Below, piece by piece: positions 1 to 8,963 of a stretch of 64,000 bases of DNA. Origin of the DNA: UBA5336 sp038522375 (GTDB lineage Bacteria; Pseudomonadota; Alphaproteobacteria; Caulobacterales; Hyphomonadaceae); contig JBCBKE010000001.1 of NCBI GenBank assembly GCA_038522375.1, positions 1 through 64,000 of the forward strand, written 5' to 3'. How positions within the stretch are numbered: position 1 is the first letter of the stretch; every line of letters begins with the position of its first letter. A program made the translations under genes and the position numbers. Under the pieces are notes generated by a model, which saw only the letters and a program-made list of their open reading frames with translations, had not been told where the DNA came from and did no database searches.

Positions 1-1049
1 CCAATGTCGCCCAGTCCGAGCAGGTCAGAAGGCTGGTCAGCCTGTTCGCAGGCGGGCAGACCGACATTGTCAGCATGGTCGACATAGCTGCCAAGGATCA
101 GGTGCTGCTCGAGGTCCGCGTTGTCGAAATGCAACGCAATTATCTCAAGCGCCTCGGTCTGGAGCCGTCGTTTGATGTTCGGTTCGGCGATCTCGCCGGT
201 CAGGCCGAAGTGCCGCTGTTTCAGATCGACCCCGTGACCGGCTTTCCGGTGAACACCAATACCAACGTGCTTGGCGATGCGGCCCCCTTTTCGAATTCCG
301 CAGCGTTCGCCGCCCAGAACAGCCTGACAGAAGAGGGCGGGCTGACTGGTACGGCAGGTTACCAGAACCTGGTGGGCGACCTGCTCCAGTCCACCGTCGA
401 TCTTGGCGTGAATGCACTGGAGCGCGTTGGTATAGCGCGAACCTTGGCCGAGCCGAATATCACCGCCGTATCCGGGGAAACCGCGAACTTCCTGGCGGGC
501 GGTGAATTTCCAATCGCAACGCCTGCCGATGATGGACAGGTCGGGATTACGTTCAAACAGTTCGGCGTGGGTCTCGGCTTCACCCCGGTTGTGCTGTCAG
601 AAAACCGCATCTCGCTTAGGGTCGCTACGGAAGTGTCTGAACTCTCCACCGAGAACTCCGTGAACGGTGTACCGAGCCTGACCGTGCGCCGGGTGTCATC
701 GACCGTTGAGATGCCATCGGGCCAGTCCATGATGTTGGCGGGCCTGATACAGACCCGGTCGCGCCAGCAGATCGAGGATATTCCCGGGCTCAAGAATGTT
801 CCCGTGCTGGGCCAGCTCTTCACTTCGAGGGAATTCCAGAACGCCGAAAGCGAGCTGGTGATTATCATCACGCCTTACCTGGTTGACCCGACGACGAAGG
901 AGAAGCTGCGGACCCCCGCCGATGGACTCTCCTATGCCAGCGATGCCCGCTCCATCCTCTTTGGCAAGGTCAACCGGATGTACGGCCACGATGCAGCCGC
1001 GCTGGAAAGCGACGATTACCTGGGCCCTGTGGGCTTCATAGAAGAATAG
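1..1049 (+). CDS. cpaC: Tad/Flp pilus secretin CpaC (RcpA), 5' truncated by window edge
   Basis: Outer-membrane secretin that forms the channel for the Flp/Tad pilus. The reading frame is open to the window edge (codons from base 3), so the signal peptide and N-terminal domains lie outside; the first visible ATG (75) is internal. The visible part holds the end of an N-domain (VLLEVRVVEM) and the whole secretin domain: IARTLAEPNITAVSG, the GGEFPI segment, VGLGFTPVV, VEMPSGQSMMLAGLI, and the conserved IPGLKNVPVLGQLF followed by ELVIIITPYLVDP. These are diagnostic of bacterial type II/III secretins, and the following cpaD-cpaE-cpaF-tadB-tadC order identifies the pilus subtype. The gene ends 12 bases before the chosen cpaD start. 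Confidence 0.95.
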   Translation, partial: NVAQSEQVRRLVSLFAGGQTDIVSMVDIAAKDQVLLEVRVVEMQRNYLKRLGLEPSFDVRFGDLAGQAEVPLFQIDPVTGFPVNTNTNVLGDAAPFSNSAAFAAQNSLTEEGGLTGTAGYQNLVGDLLQSTVDLGVNALERVGIARTLAEPNITAVSGETANFLAGGEFPIATPADDGQVGITFKQFGVGLGFTPVVLSENRISLRVATEVSELSTENSVNGVPSLTVRRVSSTVEMPSGQSMMLAGLIQTRSRQQIEDIPGLKNVPVLGQLFTSREFQNAESELVIIITPYLVDPTTKEKLRTPADGLSYASDARSILFGKVNRMYGHDAAALESDDYLGPVGFIEE

Positions 1050-1061
1050 GAATTGTTGATC

Positions 1062-1769
1062 ATGGCCTACCGTCCGATGAACCGTTTTTTCTGCTCCGCC
1101 GGCATCGCCGGCGCGCTGGTCGTGACCGGTTGCTCTTCAAGCCTCAAGACCGACATTCCGAGTAACGTCTTAACCGAGGGCACCCCCCTGGATCGCCATG
1201 TGATTGATGTGGAACCTTCGACGGAAGTACTGGAAGTGAACCTTGATGGGAACTTCCCGACCCTGCGTATCGCGGACCGTGCGCGGATCGAGAACTTCAT
1301 CGATAACTACCGGGACCGCGGCCATGGCGAGCTGCGCATGGTGATGCCCGAGAATTCCGCAACACCGGCCCTTGCCGTCGAGGCCGTGAAGGAAGCGCGG
1401 GAAATCGCCTGGACGCGTGGCCTCGCCTGGGAGGCGATCGATGGTGCTGCCTATGATGCCCAGGGTACCAACGCGCCCGTCATCCTGGCCTTCGATGTCT
1501 ACGAGGCCGTGGCGCCCGAGTGCAAATCGCTCGCCGCATATGATCTCTCCGACATTTCGTCGAACAATGAACTCGAGAATTTCGGCTGCAGCGTCCGTTA
1601 CAACATCGCCCACATGATTGCCGATCCGGGCGATCTGCTGGGCAATCGCGAGCTTGGACGGCGCGATAATGACCGCGTCTCGATCATCATGGAAGCCTAT
1701 CGCCAGGGTACTGCAACAGCGGCCGCAGGTGGCGAAGAAGAGGTCACCTTGTCCGGCATTGGCGGATAA
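1062..1769 (+). CDS. cpaD: Pilus assembly lipoprotein CpaD
   Basis: CpaD is a Tad-pilus outer-membrane lipoprotein that helps the secretin assemble. The chosen ATG gives MAYRPMNRFFCSAGIAG followed by a lipobox ending VVTGC, so the mature protein should be lipid-modified at that cysteine. Two in-frame TTG codons (1053, 1056) and an ATG at 1077 are alternative starts; AGGA at 1048-1051 fits 1062. The rest is a soluble domain with a conserved-looking central region (RGHGELRMVMPENS) and a C-terminal segment (FGCSVRYNIAHMIADPGDLL) typical of CpaD family proteins. It sits between cpaC and cpaE in the same direction. Confidence 0.9.
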   Translation: MAYRPMNRFFCSAGIAGALVVTGCSSSLKTDIPSNVLTEGTPLDRHVIDVEPSTEVLEVNLDGNFPTLRIADRARIENFIDNYRDRGHGELRMVMPENSATPALAVEAVKEAREIAWTRGLAWEAIDGAAYDAQGTNAPVILAFDVYEAVAPECKSLAAYDLSDISSNNELENFGCSVRYNIAHMIADPGDLLGNRELGRRDNDRVSIIMEAYRQGTATAAAGGEEEVTLSGIGG

Positions 1770-1795
1770 GGCAGCGAAGGACGGAGCGTAAGACG

Positions 1796-3241
1796 ATGGC
1801 GAAAGAAGGCGCAATCTACGAGGACGATCTCGACTTCGATTTCGACGATGATCCGGATCTGGATATCGAAACCGATGATCCGGATATCTTCGAGAGCGAC
1901 TCTGTCGAGCCGGCCGGCCAGGTGGCCGTATCGGACTTTGGCGGTGGTTACGAAACCACTTCGCCGCAGGGCGGAGATGTCAACCTCGAAGCTCCCACGA
2001 AAGAGGTCGTGTTCGATGACAGCGCGTTCGAGATCACCGATCCGAGCGAAGGCATTCGTCCGATCCCGGCCATCTCCGTCCTGGCATTCCTGGAGAAACC
2101 GTCGAGCCATGACCTCATGTATGGCGTTTCGCAGGACCGGCGCATGGCGCGGGTCAGCCTTGAGGTTGCCGATGGTGGCCTGGAAGCGGCGATTGCCTAT
2201 CTGTCCGAGAACCAGTCACCGAACCTTCTGATCGTCGAATCCGGCGTCGACGCCAACCAGATGATCAAACAGATCGACCGGCTCGCAGAACACTGCGACG
2301 AAGGCGTCGAGGTGATGGTCATCGGCGCGACCAATGACATCAAGCTTTACCGGCAGCTGACGGCCCGCGGGGTGAGCGAATACATCGTTCCACCGATTCG
2401 GCCCTTGCACATCATAGGGTCAATTGCAGAGCTTTTCACCGATCCCGATGACCCATTCCTCGGCCGCTCCATCGCCGTTGTTGGGGCAAAGGGCGGTGTC
2501 GGATCGTCCACGATTGCGCACAACCTTGCATGGGCGATCTCCGAGAATGCGGGCTTCAACACCACGCTGGTCGATCTCGACGTATCCTTCGGCACCACGG
2601 CGCTCGACTTCAACGAAGATCCCCAGCAAACGGTGATCGACGCGCTGACCGATCCCGACCGGGCCGACGATGCTGTGGTCCAGCGCCTCCTCGCAAAGGC
2701 AACAGACCGCCTGTCGCTTTTTGCTGCGCCAGCCTCGATCAGCGAAAACTACGACATCTCCGATGAGGCCTACAGCGCCGTCATTGCGACGGTCCGGCGG
2801 AACGTGCCGTTCATTGTGCTCGACCTGCCGCACACATGGTCGAAATGGATGATGCAGACGCTGACCGACGCGGAAGAGGTGGTGCTTGTTTGCCAGCCCG
2901 ATCTCGCCTCGCTCCGCAACGGGAAGAACATCATCGACCAACTGCTGCCCGCCAGGCCCAATGACGAGAAACCCAAGATCGTCCTGAACATGGCCAGCAT
3001 GCCGAAACGACCTGAAATCCCCGTGAAGGATTTCGCAGCCGCCATCGGCGTGGAACCCTCCATCGTTCTGCCGTTCGAACCGCAGCTGTTCGGGATGGCC
3101 TCGAACAATGGGCAGATGATCTCGGAATCCGATCCCGCTGCGAAATCGTCACTGGCGATTGACCATCTCGCATCGCTGATCACCGGCAAATCGGTCGAGT
3201 CCCGCCCGAAATCCTTCATCCAGAAACTGCTGGGCAAGTAG
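1796..3241 (+). CDS. cpaE: Pilus assembly ATPase-like protein CpaE (TadZ)
   Basis: CpaE/TadZ is a ParA/MinD-superfamily protein that places the Tad secretion machine, in many species at a cell pole. The 481-residue protein has a very acidic N-terminus (residues 5-40, rich in Asp/Glu), a receiver-like domain (about 90-215), then a MinD-like ATPase domain. A deviant Walker A (KGGVGSSTIAHN) lies near residues 230-241 and TTLVDLDVSFGTTALD follows; this TadZ-typical loop lacks the usual GKT. GGAG lies 9 bases before the ATG. The gene is 26 bases after cpaD and 19 bases before cpaF. Confidence 0.92.
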   Translation: MAKEGAIYEDDLDFDFDDDPDLDIETDDPDIFESDSVEPAGQVAVSDFGGGYETTSPQGGDVNLEAPTKEVVFDDSAFEITDPSEGIRPIPAISVLAFLEKPSSHDLMYGVSQDRRMARVSLEVADGGLEAAIAYLSENQSPNLLIVESGVDANQMIKQIDRLAEHCDEGVEVMVIGATNDIKLYRQLTARGVSEYIVPPIRPLHIIGSIAELFTDPDDPFLGRSIAVVGAKGGVGSSTIAHNLAWAISENAGFNTTLVDLDVSFGTTALDFNEDPQQTVIDALTDPDRADDAVVQRLLAKATDRLSLFAAPASISENYDISDEAYSAVIATVRRNVPFIVLDLPHTWSKWMMQTLTDAEEVVLVCQPDLASLRNGKNIIDQLLPARPNDEKPKIVLNMASMPKRPEIPVKDFAAAIGVEPSIVLPFEPQLFGMASNNGQMISESDPAAKSSLAIDHLASLITGKSVESRPKSFIQKLLGK

Positions 3242-3260
3242 GTCTTAGGGAGTTACGGCC

Positions 3261-4736
3261 ATGGCGTTTGGTAAGAAAAAACCCGGTGAGGTAACGAACA
3301 AACCCGCCACCCCAGCGCCGGCAAAAAAGCCCGCGCCTGCTGCCGAGGCCACTGCAGCGCCAGCGCCGAAAAGCGCCTCGGCTCCGGTTCCGAAACCACC
3401 CAAGCCACCGGAGGTAAAACCGCTCGCGGCGGAAAAACCAAAGGACGTCGCCGCGCGGTCCGAGCAGTACTACACGACGAAAATGACCGTGTTCAACGCG
3501 CTGATCGACACGATCGATCTGGCGCAGTTGGCTCAGCTTGACGCCGAAAGTGCGCGCGAGGAAATCCGCGACATCGTCGTTGAGATCATCGCGATCAAGA
3601 ATTTCGTCATGTCGATTTCCGAGCAGGAACAGTTGCTCGATGATATCTGTAACGATGTGCTGGGCTACGGCCCCCTCGAACCCCTCCTCGCGCGCGACGA
3701 CATTGCCGACATCATGGTGAACGGGGCCGATACCTGCTACATCGAAGTGAGCGGCAAGATCGAGCGGACGAATGTCCGTTTTCGCGACAATGCCCAGCTC
3801 ATGAACATCTGCCAACGGATCGTGTCACAGGTCGGTCGCCGGGTGGACGAGGCTTCACCGATCTGCGACGCCCGTCTACTTGATGGCTCCCGGGTGAACG
3901 TGATTGCCCCGCCCCTGGCGATCGATGGGCCAACCCTCACGATTCGGAAGTTCAAGAAGGACAAGCTCAAACTCCAGAACCTTGTTGAGTTCGGCTCGAT
4001 TTCACCGGCCGGTGCCGCGATCCTGAGGATCATCGGGCGCTGCCGCTGTAACGTCCTGATCTCGGGCGGTACCGGTTCCGGGAAAACCACGCTCCTGAAC
4101 TGTCTGACCGGCTTTATCGATCCAGGCGAGCGGGTCATTACCTGCGAAGACTCTGCGGAACTGCAATTGCAGCAGCCCCATGTGGTCCGCCTGGAGACGC
4201 GTCCCCCCAACATTGAAGGCTCGGGCGCGATCAGCATGCGCGAGCTGGTCAAGAACTGCCTGCGGATGCGCCCTGAACGGATTATTGTGGGCGAGGTCCG
4301 GGGCCCCGAAGCCTTCGACTTGCTCCAGGCCATGAACACCGGCCACGATGGATCCATGGGAACCCTGCACGCCAACACGCCGCGGGAGGCCCTCAGCCGG
4401 GTCGAATCCATGATCACAATGGGCGGTTTCTCACTGCCAGCAAAAACCATCCGTGAGATGATTGTCGGCTCGATCGACATTGTGGTCCAGGCGTCCCGCC
4501 TTCGGGATGGCTCGCGGAAGATCATGAACGTGACCGAAGTGATCGGCCTCGAGGGCGATACCATCGTCCTGCAGGACGTCCTGAATTACGAGATGGACGG
4601 CGAGGATGACGACGGCAAGGTCAAGGGCGCCCACCGGGGGACAGGCATTGGCCGTCCGAAATTCTGGGAGCGTGCGTCCTATTACAACATGGAGCAGGAA
4701 CTGGCTGAAGCGCTCGACAGCCTGGAGGGCAATTGA
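3261..4736 (+). CDS. cpaF: Tad pilus assembly ATPase CpaF (TadA)
   Basis: Cytoplasmic type II/IV secretion ATPase that powers pilin extrusion and retraction. The first 65 residues are an Ala/Pro/Lys-rich linker (APAPKSASAPVPKPPKPP). Then come the N-terminal CpaF domain (YGPLEPLLARDDIADIMVNG), a Walker A ISGGTGSGKTTLLN near residues 267-280, the Asp/His boxes and Walker B RPERIIVGEVRGPEAFD, and HANTPREALSR. The 491-residue length fits CpaF. GGGAG lies 8 bases upstream of the ATG. The TGA stop shares its last A with the tadB ATG, so the two are likely translationally coupled. Confidence 0.96.
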   Translation: MAFGKKKPGEVTNKPATPAPAKKPAPAAEATAAPAPKSASAPVPKPPKPPEVKPLAAEKPKDVAARSEQYYTTKMTVFNALIDTIDLAQLAQLDAESAREEIRDIVVEIIAIKNFVMSISEQEQLLDDICNDVLGYGPLEPLLARDDIADIMVNGADTCYIEVSGKIERTNVRFRDNAQLMNICQRIVSQVGRRVDEASPICDARLLDGSRVNVIAPPLAIDGPTLTIRKFKKDKLKLQNLVEFGSISPAGAAILRIIGRCRCNVLISGGTGSGKTTLLNCLTGFIDPGERVITCEDSAELQLQQPHVVRLETRPPNIEGSGAISMRELVKNCLRMRPERIIVGEVRGPEAFDLLQAMNTGHDGSMGTLHANTPREALSRVESMITMGGFSLPAKTIREMIVGSIDIVVQASRLRDGSRKIMNVTEVIGLEGDTIVLQDVLNYEMDGEDDDGKVKGAHRGTGIGRPKFWERASYYNMEQELAEALDSLEGN

Positions 4737-5758
4737 TGGACAACTCCCTCCTCATCTATGCTGTTGCCGGCATCGCCTTCGTCCTGATCGCCAGTGTCGG
4801 GTTGCTCGCCACCGGACCCTCTGAATCGGCTGCCAAACGGGTCAAGCAGTACCAGAACCGTGACAAGACCGTTGCCCAGAACCGGCAGAAGGGCCAGGAC
4901 GCGGCCCGACGGCGACAGAACCAGCAAATGCTGGACAAGTTGCGTGAGGATAACAAGGGCAAGAAAAGCTCAGCCTCGCCACGGGATATCAAGAGCCGTC
5001 TCGCCCAGGCCGGACTGAAGATTCCGCCAATCGCGTTCTGGATCATATCCGCAATACTCGGCGTGGCCGGCGGGATCGGTGTATACATCTCGGGCGCTGA
5101 CGGGTTCACCTATGACGAGATGGAATTTCGATCGCGCCCGATTGTGGTAGCGATGGGCGCTTTTGCAGCCGGCGTAGGGTTGCCGCGATGGATTCTCGGC
5201 TTTCTGATTGGTCGTCGCGCGAACAAGATGACGAACCAGTTCGCCGATGGCATCGACATCATCGTCCGGGGTGTCAAATCGGGTCTTCCGCTCAATGAAT
5301 GTCTGCGCATCATTGGCCGGGAGAGCCCTGAACCCCTTTCGTCCGAGTTCCGCGACCTGTCCTCCAATATCCAGATGGGGAACACGCTAGAGCAGGCGCT
5401 GAACAAGTTCTACAAGCGCGTCCCGCTGCCCGAAGTGAACTTCTTCGTCATCGTGTTGCTGATCCAGTCCAAGGCCGGCGGTAACCTGTCCGAGGCACTC
5501 GGCAATCTGTCCAATATCATCCGGTCCCGGAAGATGATGCGGGAGAAGATCAAGGCCCTGTCGTCCGAAGCCAAGGCGTCAGCCATGATCATCGGTTCGC
5601 TGCCGTTTGCCGTAGGCACCATGGTGTACATGTCCACTCCGGATTACATCATGGAATTGTTCATTACACCAACGGGCAACTTCATCCTTGGTGTCGGGGC
5701 CTGTCTCATGGCCGCTGGAATTGCGGTCATGCGCAAAATGATCAACTTCGAGATCTAG
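4736..5758 (+). CDS. tadB: Tad pilus inner-membrane platform protein TadB
   Basis: Inner-membrane platform protein of the Flp pilus machine, of the type II secretion F (GspF) family. It has an N-terminal membrane helix (LLIYAVAGIAFVLIASVGLLA), a charged Gln/Arg/Lys cytoplasmic segment, a second pair of helices around residues 100-160, and the GspF domain (FADGIDIIVRGVKSGLPLNECLRII, then NFFVIVLLIQSKAGGNLSEAL). Two C-terminal helices follow. The ATG overlaps the cpaF stop by one base; GGAGG sits 7 bases upstream. A TTG one codon earlier is less likely. Confidence 0.93.
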   Translation: MDNSLLIYAVAGIAFVLIASVGLLATGPSESAAKRVKQYQNRDKTVAQNRQKGQDAARRRQNQQMLDKLREDNKGKKSSASPRDIKSRLAQAGLKIPPIAFWIISAILGVAGGIGVYISGADGFTYDEMEFRSRPIVVAMGAFAAGVGLPRWILGFLIGRRANKMTNQFADGIDIIVRGVKSGLPLNECLRIIGRESPEPLSSEFRDLSSNIQMGNTLEQALNKFYKRVPLPEVNFFVIVLLIQSKAGGNLSEALGNLSNIIRSRKMMREKIKALSSEAKASAMIIGSLPFAVGTMVYMSTPDYIMELFITPTGNFILGVGACLMAAGIAVMRKMINFEI

Positions 5759-5769
5759 GAGCCGGGTCG

Positions 5770-6735
5770 ATGGATTTCACCGAACAGGTCATGACCCAGA
5801 ACAATATCGCCTCGATATTGGCGGCATTTGCGATGTTCATGACGGTGCTCACCCTCGCGCTCCCGGCCATGCAGGGCGATAAGCTGGAGACCCGCCTGAA
5901 ATCGGTGACGGCGCGGCGCGAACAGCTCAGGAAGCAAAGCCGGCAACGCATCGAAGAGAAGACGCTTCGCCGCGAGTCCAAGGGGATGATGGCGGATGTC
6001 TCGAAGAAACTGAATCTCGCCAAGGCGCTTGAAGACCCCAATGTCGAGGAAAAGCTGGCAAAAGCGGGGTTCCGCGGCCCAGGCCCGATTGCCGTCTTCT
6101 ACTTTTGCCGCGCCATCCTGCCCTTTGTTGGGGCGGCGGCTGCGTTCTTCTACATCTTTTTCGTCAACGATCATGGGTTCGAGCCCGCCGCAAAGTACGG
6201 TTCCATCCTGTTTGGCGCCGGCGCAGGCTTCTATGCGCCGAACCTCTACGTTTCGAATGCTGCGGGCAAGCGACAGGAATCCATCATGCGGGCCTTTCCC
6301 GACAGTCTCGACATGCTGCTGATCTGCGTCGAGTCCGGCATGTCGATCGAATTGGCCTTTGCCAAGGTGGGTAGTGAAGTCGGCCAGGCATCGCCCGAGC
6401 TTGCCGAAGAGCTGACCCTGACAACCGCTGAACTGTCCTACCTCCCGGAGCGGACCCAGGCTTACCAGAACCTCGCCAACCGCACCGGCCATGATGGCGT
6501 GAAATCGGTGTGTATGGCCCTCGCCCAGGCTGAACGCTACGGCACGCCGATGGGCGACGCGCTCCGGGTCATGGCCAAGGAAAACCGCGATATGCGGATG
6601 TCCGCCGCTGAAAAGAAGGCCGCGGCGCTGCCAGCACAGCTGACGGTTCCAATGATCGTCTTCTTCCTGCCCGTGCTGTTCCTCGTCGTCCTCGGGCCGG
6701 CCTATATCAAGATCCAGGCCCAGAACGAATCCTGA
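5770..6735 (+). CDS. tadC: Tad pilus inner-membrane platform protein TadC
   Basis: Second GspF-family platform protein, paired with TadB under the pilus channel. It has an N-terminal helix (about residues 10-30), a basic cytoplasmic segment, two central helices (AVFYFCRAILPFVGAAAAFFYIFF and an adjoining one), a GspF domain with FPDSLDMLLICVESGMSIELAF and MALAQAERYGTPMGDALRVMA, and a C-terminal helix. The 321-residue length is normal. AGGAG lies 8 bases before the ATG and the gene is 11 bases downstream of tadB. It is the last recognizable tad gene here; tadD-like TPR genes and the pilin are not in the window. Confidence 0.93.
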   Translation: MDFTEQVMTQNNIASILAAFAMFMTVLTLALPAMQGDKLETRLKSVTARREQLRKQSRQRIEEKTLRRESKGMMADVSKKLNLAKALEDPNVEEKLAKAGFRGPGPIAVFYFCRAILPFVGAAAAFFYIFFVNDHGFEPAAKYGSILFGAGAGFYAPNLYVSNAAGKRQESIMRAFPDSLDMLLICVESGMSIELAFAKVGSEVGQASPELAEELTLTTAELSYLPERTQAYQNLANRTGHDGVKSVCMALAQAERYGTPMGDALRVMAKENRDMRMSAAEKKAAALPAQLTVPMIVFFLPVLFLVVLGPAYIKIQAQNES

Positions 6736-6836
6736 GCGCTCGTCACGCTCCCGCGGTTCCTGTCTAGGCTGCCCCTTCACCTCTGCGGCGGCTTGTGCGA
6801 CCGTCCGCGTTCGACAAGAGAGGGAAGGGCTTGGCC

Positions 6837-8720
6837 ATGGACACATCGCAGGTACCGTTTCGCGAGGTCCCCTACCTGCCGCAAAAACTGGACGTGGAAC
6901 GCCGGCCGGACGGGTCCACGCTCCTTCGCAACGGCCATCCCCTCCGGCCTGCCCATCCACACATGCTGGCGCCGCTCGTCTACTGGGCCGCTGCCGGTCC
7001 GGAACGGGTTTGGTTGGCACAGCGTGACCCGGTAGACCCAGCGACGCCCGGTTGGCAGACACTGACATACGGCGAAGCGCTGGCGAAACTGCGGCGGCTG
7101 GTTCAGGCCTTGCTTGATAGGGGTGCAGGCCCGGATGCCCCCGTGATGATCCTGTCACGCAACACCATAGACCATGCGCTTGTCATGTATGCCGCGATGT
7201 GGGCCGGCAGTCCGGTCGTTCCCGTCACCCCAGCCTATGCCCTGTTGAGCGAGGACTTCGCCCGGCTGACCTATATCGATCGTCTCGTCGAACCGAAAAT
7301 CATCTACGTCGAGGATGGCGTCGAGTACCAGCGCGGCCTCGACGGTATGGGCACCAAGGATCGACCGGTCCTTTATTCTCGCAACGCCCCCGGCGGCTGC
7401 GAGAGCCATGCCCTGGCAAGCCTCCTCGACACCACACCGACCAGCGGCGTCGATCTGGCCTATGATCGGCTTACCCCTGACACAGTCGCCAAATACATGA
7501 TGACGTCAGGCTCAACGGGCGAGCCGAAAGCGGTCATCAACCTCCAAGGCCAGATTGCCGCAAACGCGAAGATGATCCGTTCCGTCTGGGATGTGGACCG
7601 GCTGGAAGCGCTGTCCGGCAGGCCACAGGTGATGTGCAACTTCCTGCCCTGGAGCCATACCTACGGCGCTAACGCCATCCTTCACTCCATGACCGACTGG
7701 GGCGGCGCGCTTTACATTGACTGGGGTGCGCCAACCCCCGCCCGCCTACCGGAAATGCTGCGCAACATGCGAGAGATCTCTCCCACCCAGCACACGACAG
7801 TTCCTGCGGCCTGGGCGGCGCTGGCCACCGAGTTCGAGCGCGATGACGCCTTGGCTGAAACGTTCTTCAAACGGCTGTTCGTGATGGCCTATGGCGGCGC
7901 ATCCATGGGGCAGGATCTCTATGAGCGGATCCAGCAGGTTGCTGTCCGCATCACCGGGGAGCGGATTTCGCTCTCGGCGGGCTACGGCGCCACCGAAACC
8001 GCGCCCACAGCGTCCAACGTGCATTGGCCAAATGACCGGATGGGCCTGATCGGGCTACCCTTGCCGGGTTGCGAAATGAAGCTTGCGCCAGTTGGTCAAA
8101 AGCTCGAATGCCGGGTGCGGGGCCCGTTGGTCACACCGGGCTACTACAAGATGCCGGAGAAAACCGCCGCCGCGTTCGACGAGGAGGGTTTCTACTGTCT
8201 CGGCGATGCGGTGACCTTTGTGGACGAGACAGATCCGGGCAAGGGTCTCGCCTTCGATGGCCGCATCGCCGAGGAGTTCAAGCTCGCCAGCGGCACCTGG
8301 GTGTCGGCAGGCACCGTTCGAGTGGACGTTGTTTCCGCCTGCGATGGCGCCCTGTCCGATGCGGTGATCTGCGGCATCAACCGGGACCAGATCGCAATTC
8401 TCGGCTTCCTGAATGAGGGCTGGTGCCAGCGCCTTGTGGGCGAAGGGCTCGGGCTCGGCGAACTCGTCAGCCATCCCCAGGTCATTGCTGCCGTGCGTGC
8501 CGGGATCGAAAAGCACAACAGGGCGCACCCCAAGTCGTCCGCCCGCATTGCGCGGGTCCTGCTCCAGGATACACCGCCCCAGCCAGACACGGGCGAGATC
8601 ACCGAAAAGGGGTATATCAACCAGAACAAGGTGCAGACCCTCCGTGCCGATGCCGTCGATGCGCTCTTTGCGGATAATCCTGCGGCAGGTGTCCTCAGCT
8701 TTGAAGAGGTGCCCGCCTAG
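6837..8720 (+). CDS. fcs: Feruloyl-CoA synthase-like AMP-dependent ligase
   Basis: ANL-superfamily acyl-CoA synthetase that adenylates a carboxylic acid and transfers it to CoA; closest in overall pattern to feruloyl-CoA synthases that activate hydroxycinnamates. The AMP-binding P-loop MTSGSTGEPKAVIN lies near residues 221-235; LSAGYGATETAP is motif A5; LGDAVTFVDETDPGKGLAFDGR contains the hinge region; and GEITEKGYINQNKV near the C-terminus carries the candidate catalytic lysine. ATG 6837 is preceded at 6821-6829 by AGGGAAGGG; an in-frame GTG at 6795 would add 14 residues. It stands alone: no enoyl-CoA hydratase or vanillin dehydrogenase is adjacent, so the substrate is inferred only from family resemblance. 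Confidence 0.8.
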   Translation: MDTSQVPFREVPYLPQKLDVERRPDGSTLLRNGHPLRPAHPHMLAPLVYWAAAGPERVWLAQRDPVDPATPGWQTLTYGEALAKLRRLVQALLDRGAGPDAPVMILSRNTIDHALVMYAAMWAGSPVVPVTPAYALLSEDFARLTYIDRLVEPKIIYVEDGVEYQRGLDGMGTKDRPVLYSRNAPGGCESHALASLLDTTPTSGVDLAYDRLTPDTVAKYMMTSGSTGEPKAVINLQGQIAANAKMIRSVWDVDRLEALSGRPQVMCNFLPWSHTYGANAILHSMTDWGGALYIDWGAPTPARLPEMLRNMREISPTQHTTVPAAWAALATEFERDDALAETFFKRLFVMAYGGASMGQDLYERIQQVAVRITGERISLSAGYGATETAPTASNVHWPNDRMGLIGLPLPGCEMKLAPVGQKLECRVRGPLVTPGYYKMPEKTAAAFDEEGFYCLGDAVTFVDETDPGKGLAFDGRIAEEFKLASGTWVSAGTVRVDVVSACDGALSDAVICGINRDQIAILGFLNEGWCQRLVGEGLGLGELVSHPQVIAAVRAGIEKHNRAHPKSSARIARVLLQDTPPQPDTGEITEKGYINQNKVQTLRADAVDALFADNPAAGVLSFEEVPA

Positions 8721-8963
8721 GGCGCTACCAGGCGAAGTGGGCACCGGTTCGCCGTCCGGAAGCGCGTAAAGAAAAGGACTTGAAGCGGCGCGCCGATTCC
8801 ATTTGAGAACGCGACGCTTCCGGGCAAGTTCGGAGCGATCGGGGAACGATTGCGAACGGAGACTTGCGCAAAGACAATGACGTTAAGCGTCGGCCCTTAG
8901 TGAAACGAAAGACCAACGCTTCAGGTCCGCGTGCCGGCCCCAATGCAGCGTCCAGGACCGGCT
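8721..8963. other. Convergent intergenic region with weak hairpin
   Basis: About 240 bases separate two convergent genes. A weak hairpin, GGCGAA (8731-8736) pairing with TTCGCC (8748-8753), follows the ligase stop and could aid termination, but it has no T-run. No RNA gene or convincing ORF is seen. Confidence 0.35.

Noticed and set aside
5755..7158. 467-codon frame on the minus strand opposite tadC and the ligase
   Set aside because: Shadow of the high-GC coding strand; its product is Arg/Gly/Pro/His-rich without family motifs and it spans two well-supported genes.
8764..8960. Possible small RNA or tRNA between the ligase and lactonase genes
   Set aside because: Only short stems (for example GACG-TTAAG-CGTC) and no cloverleaf or promoter.
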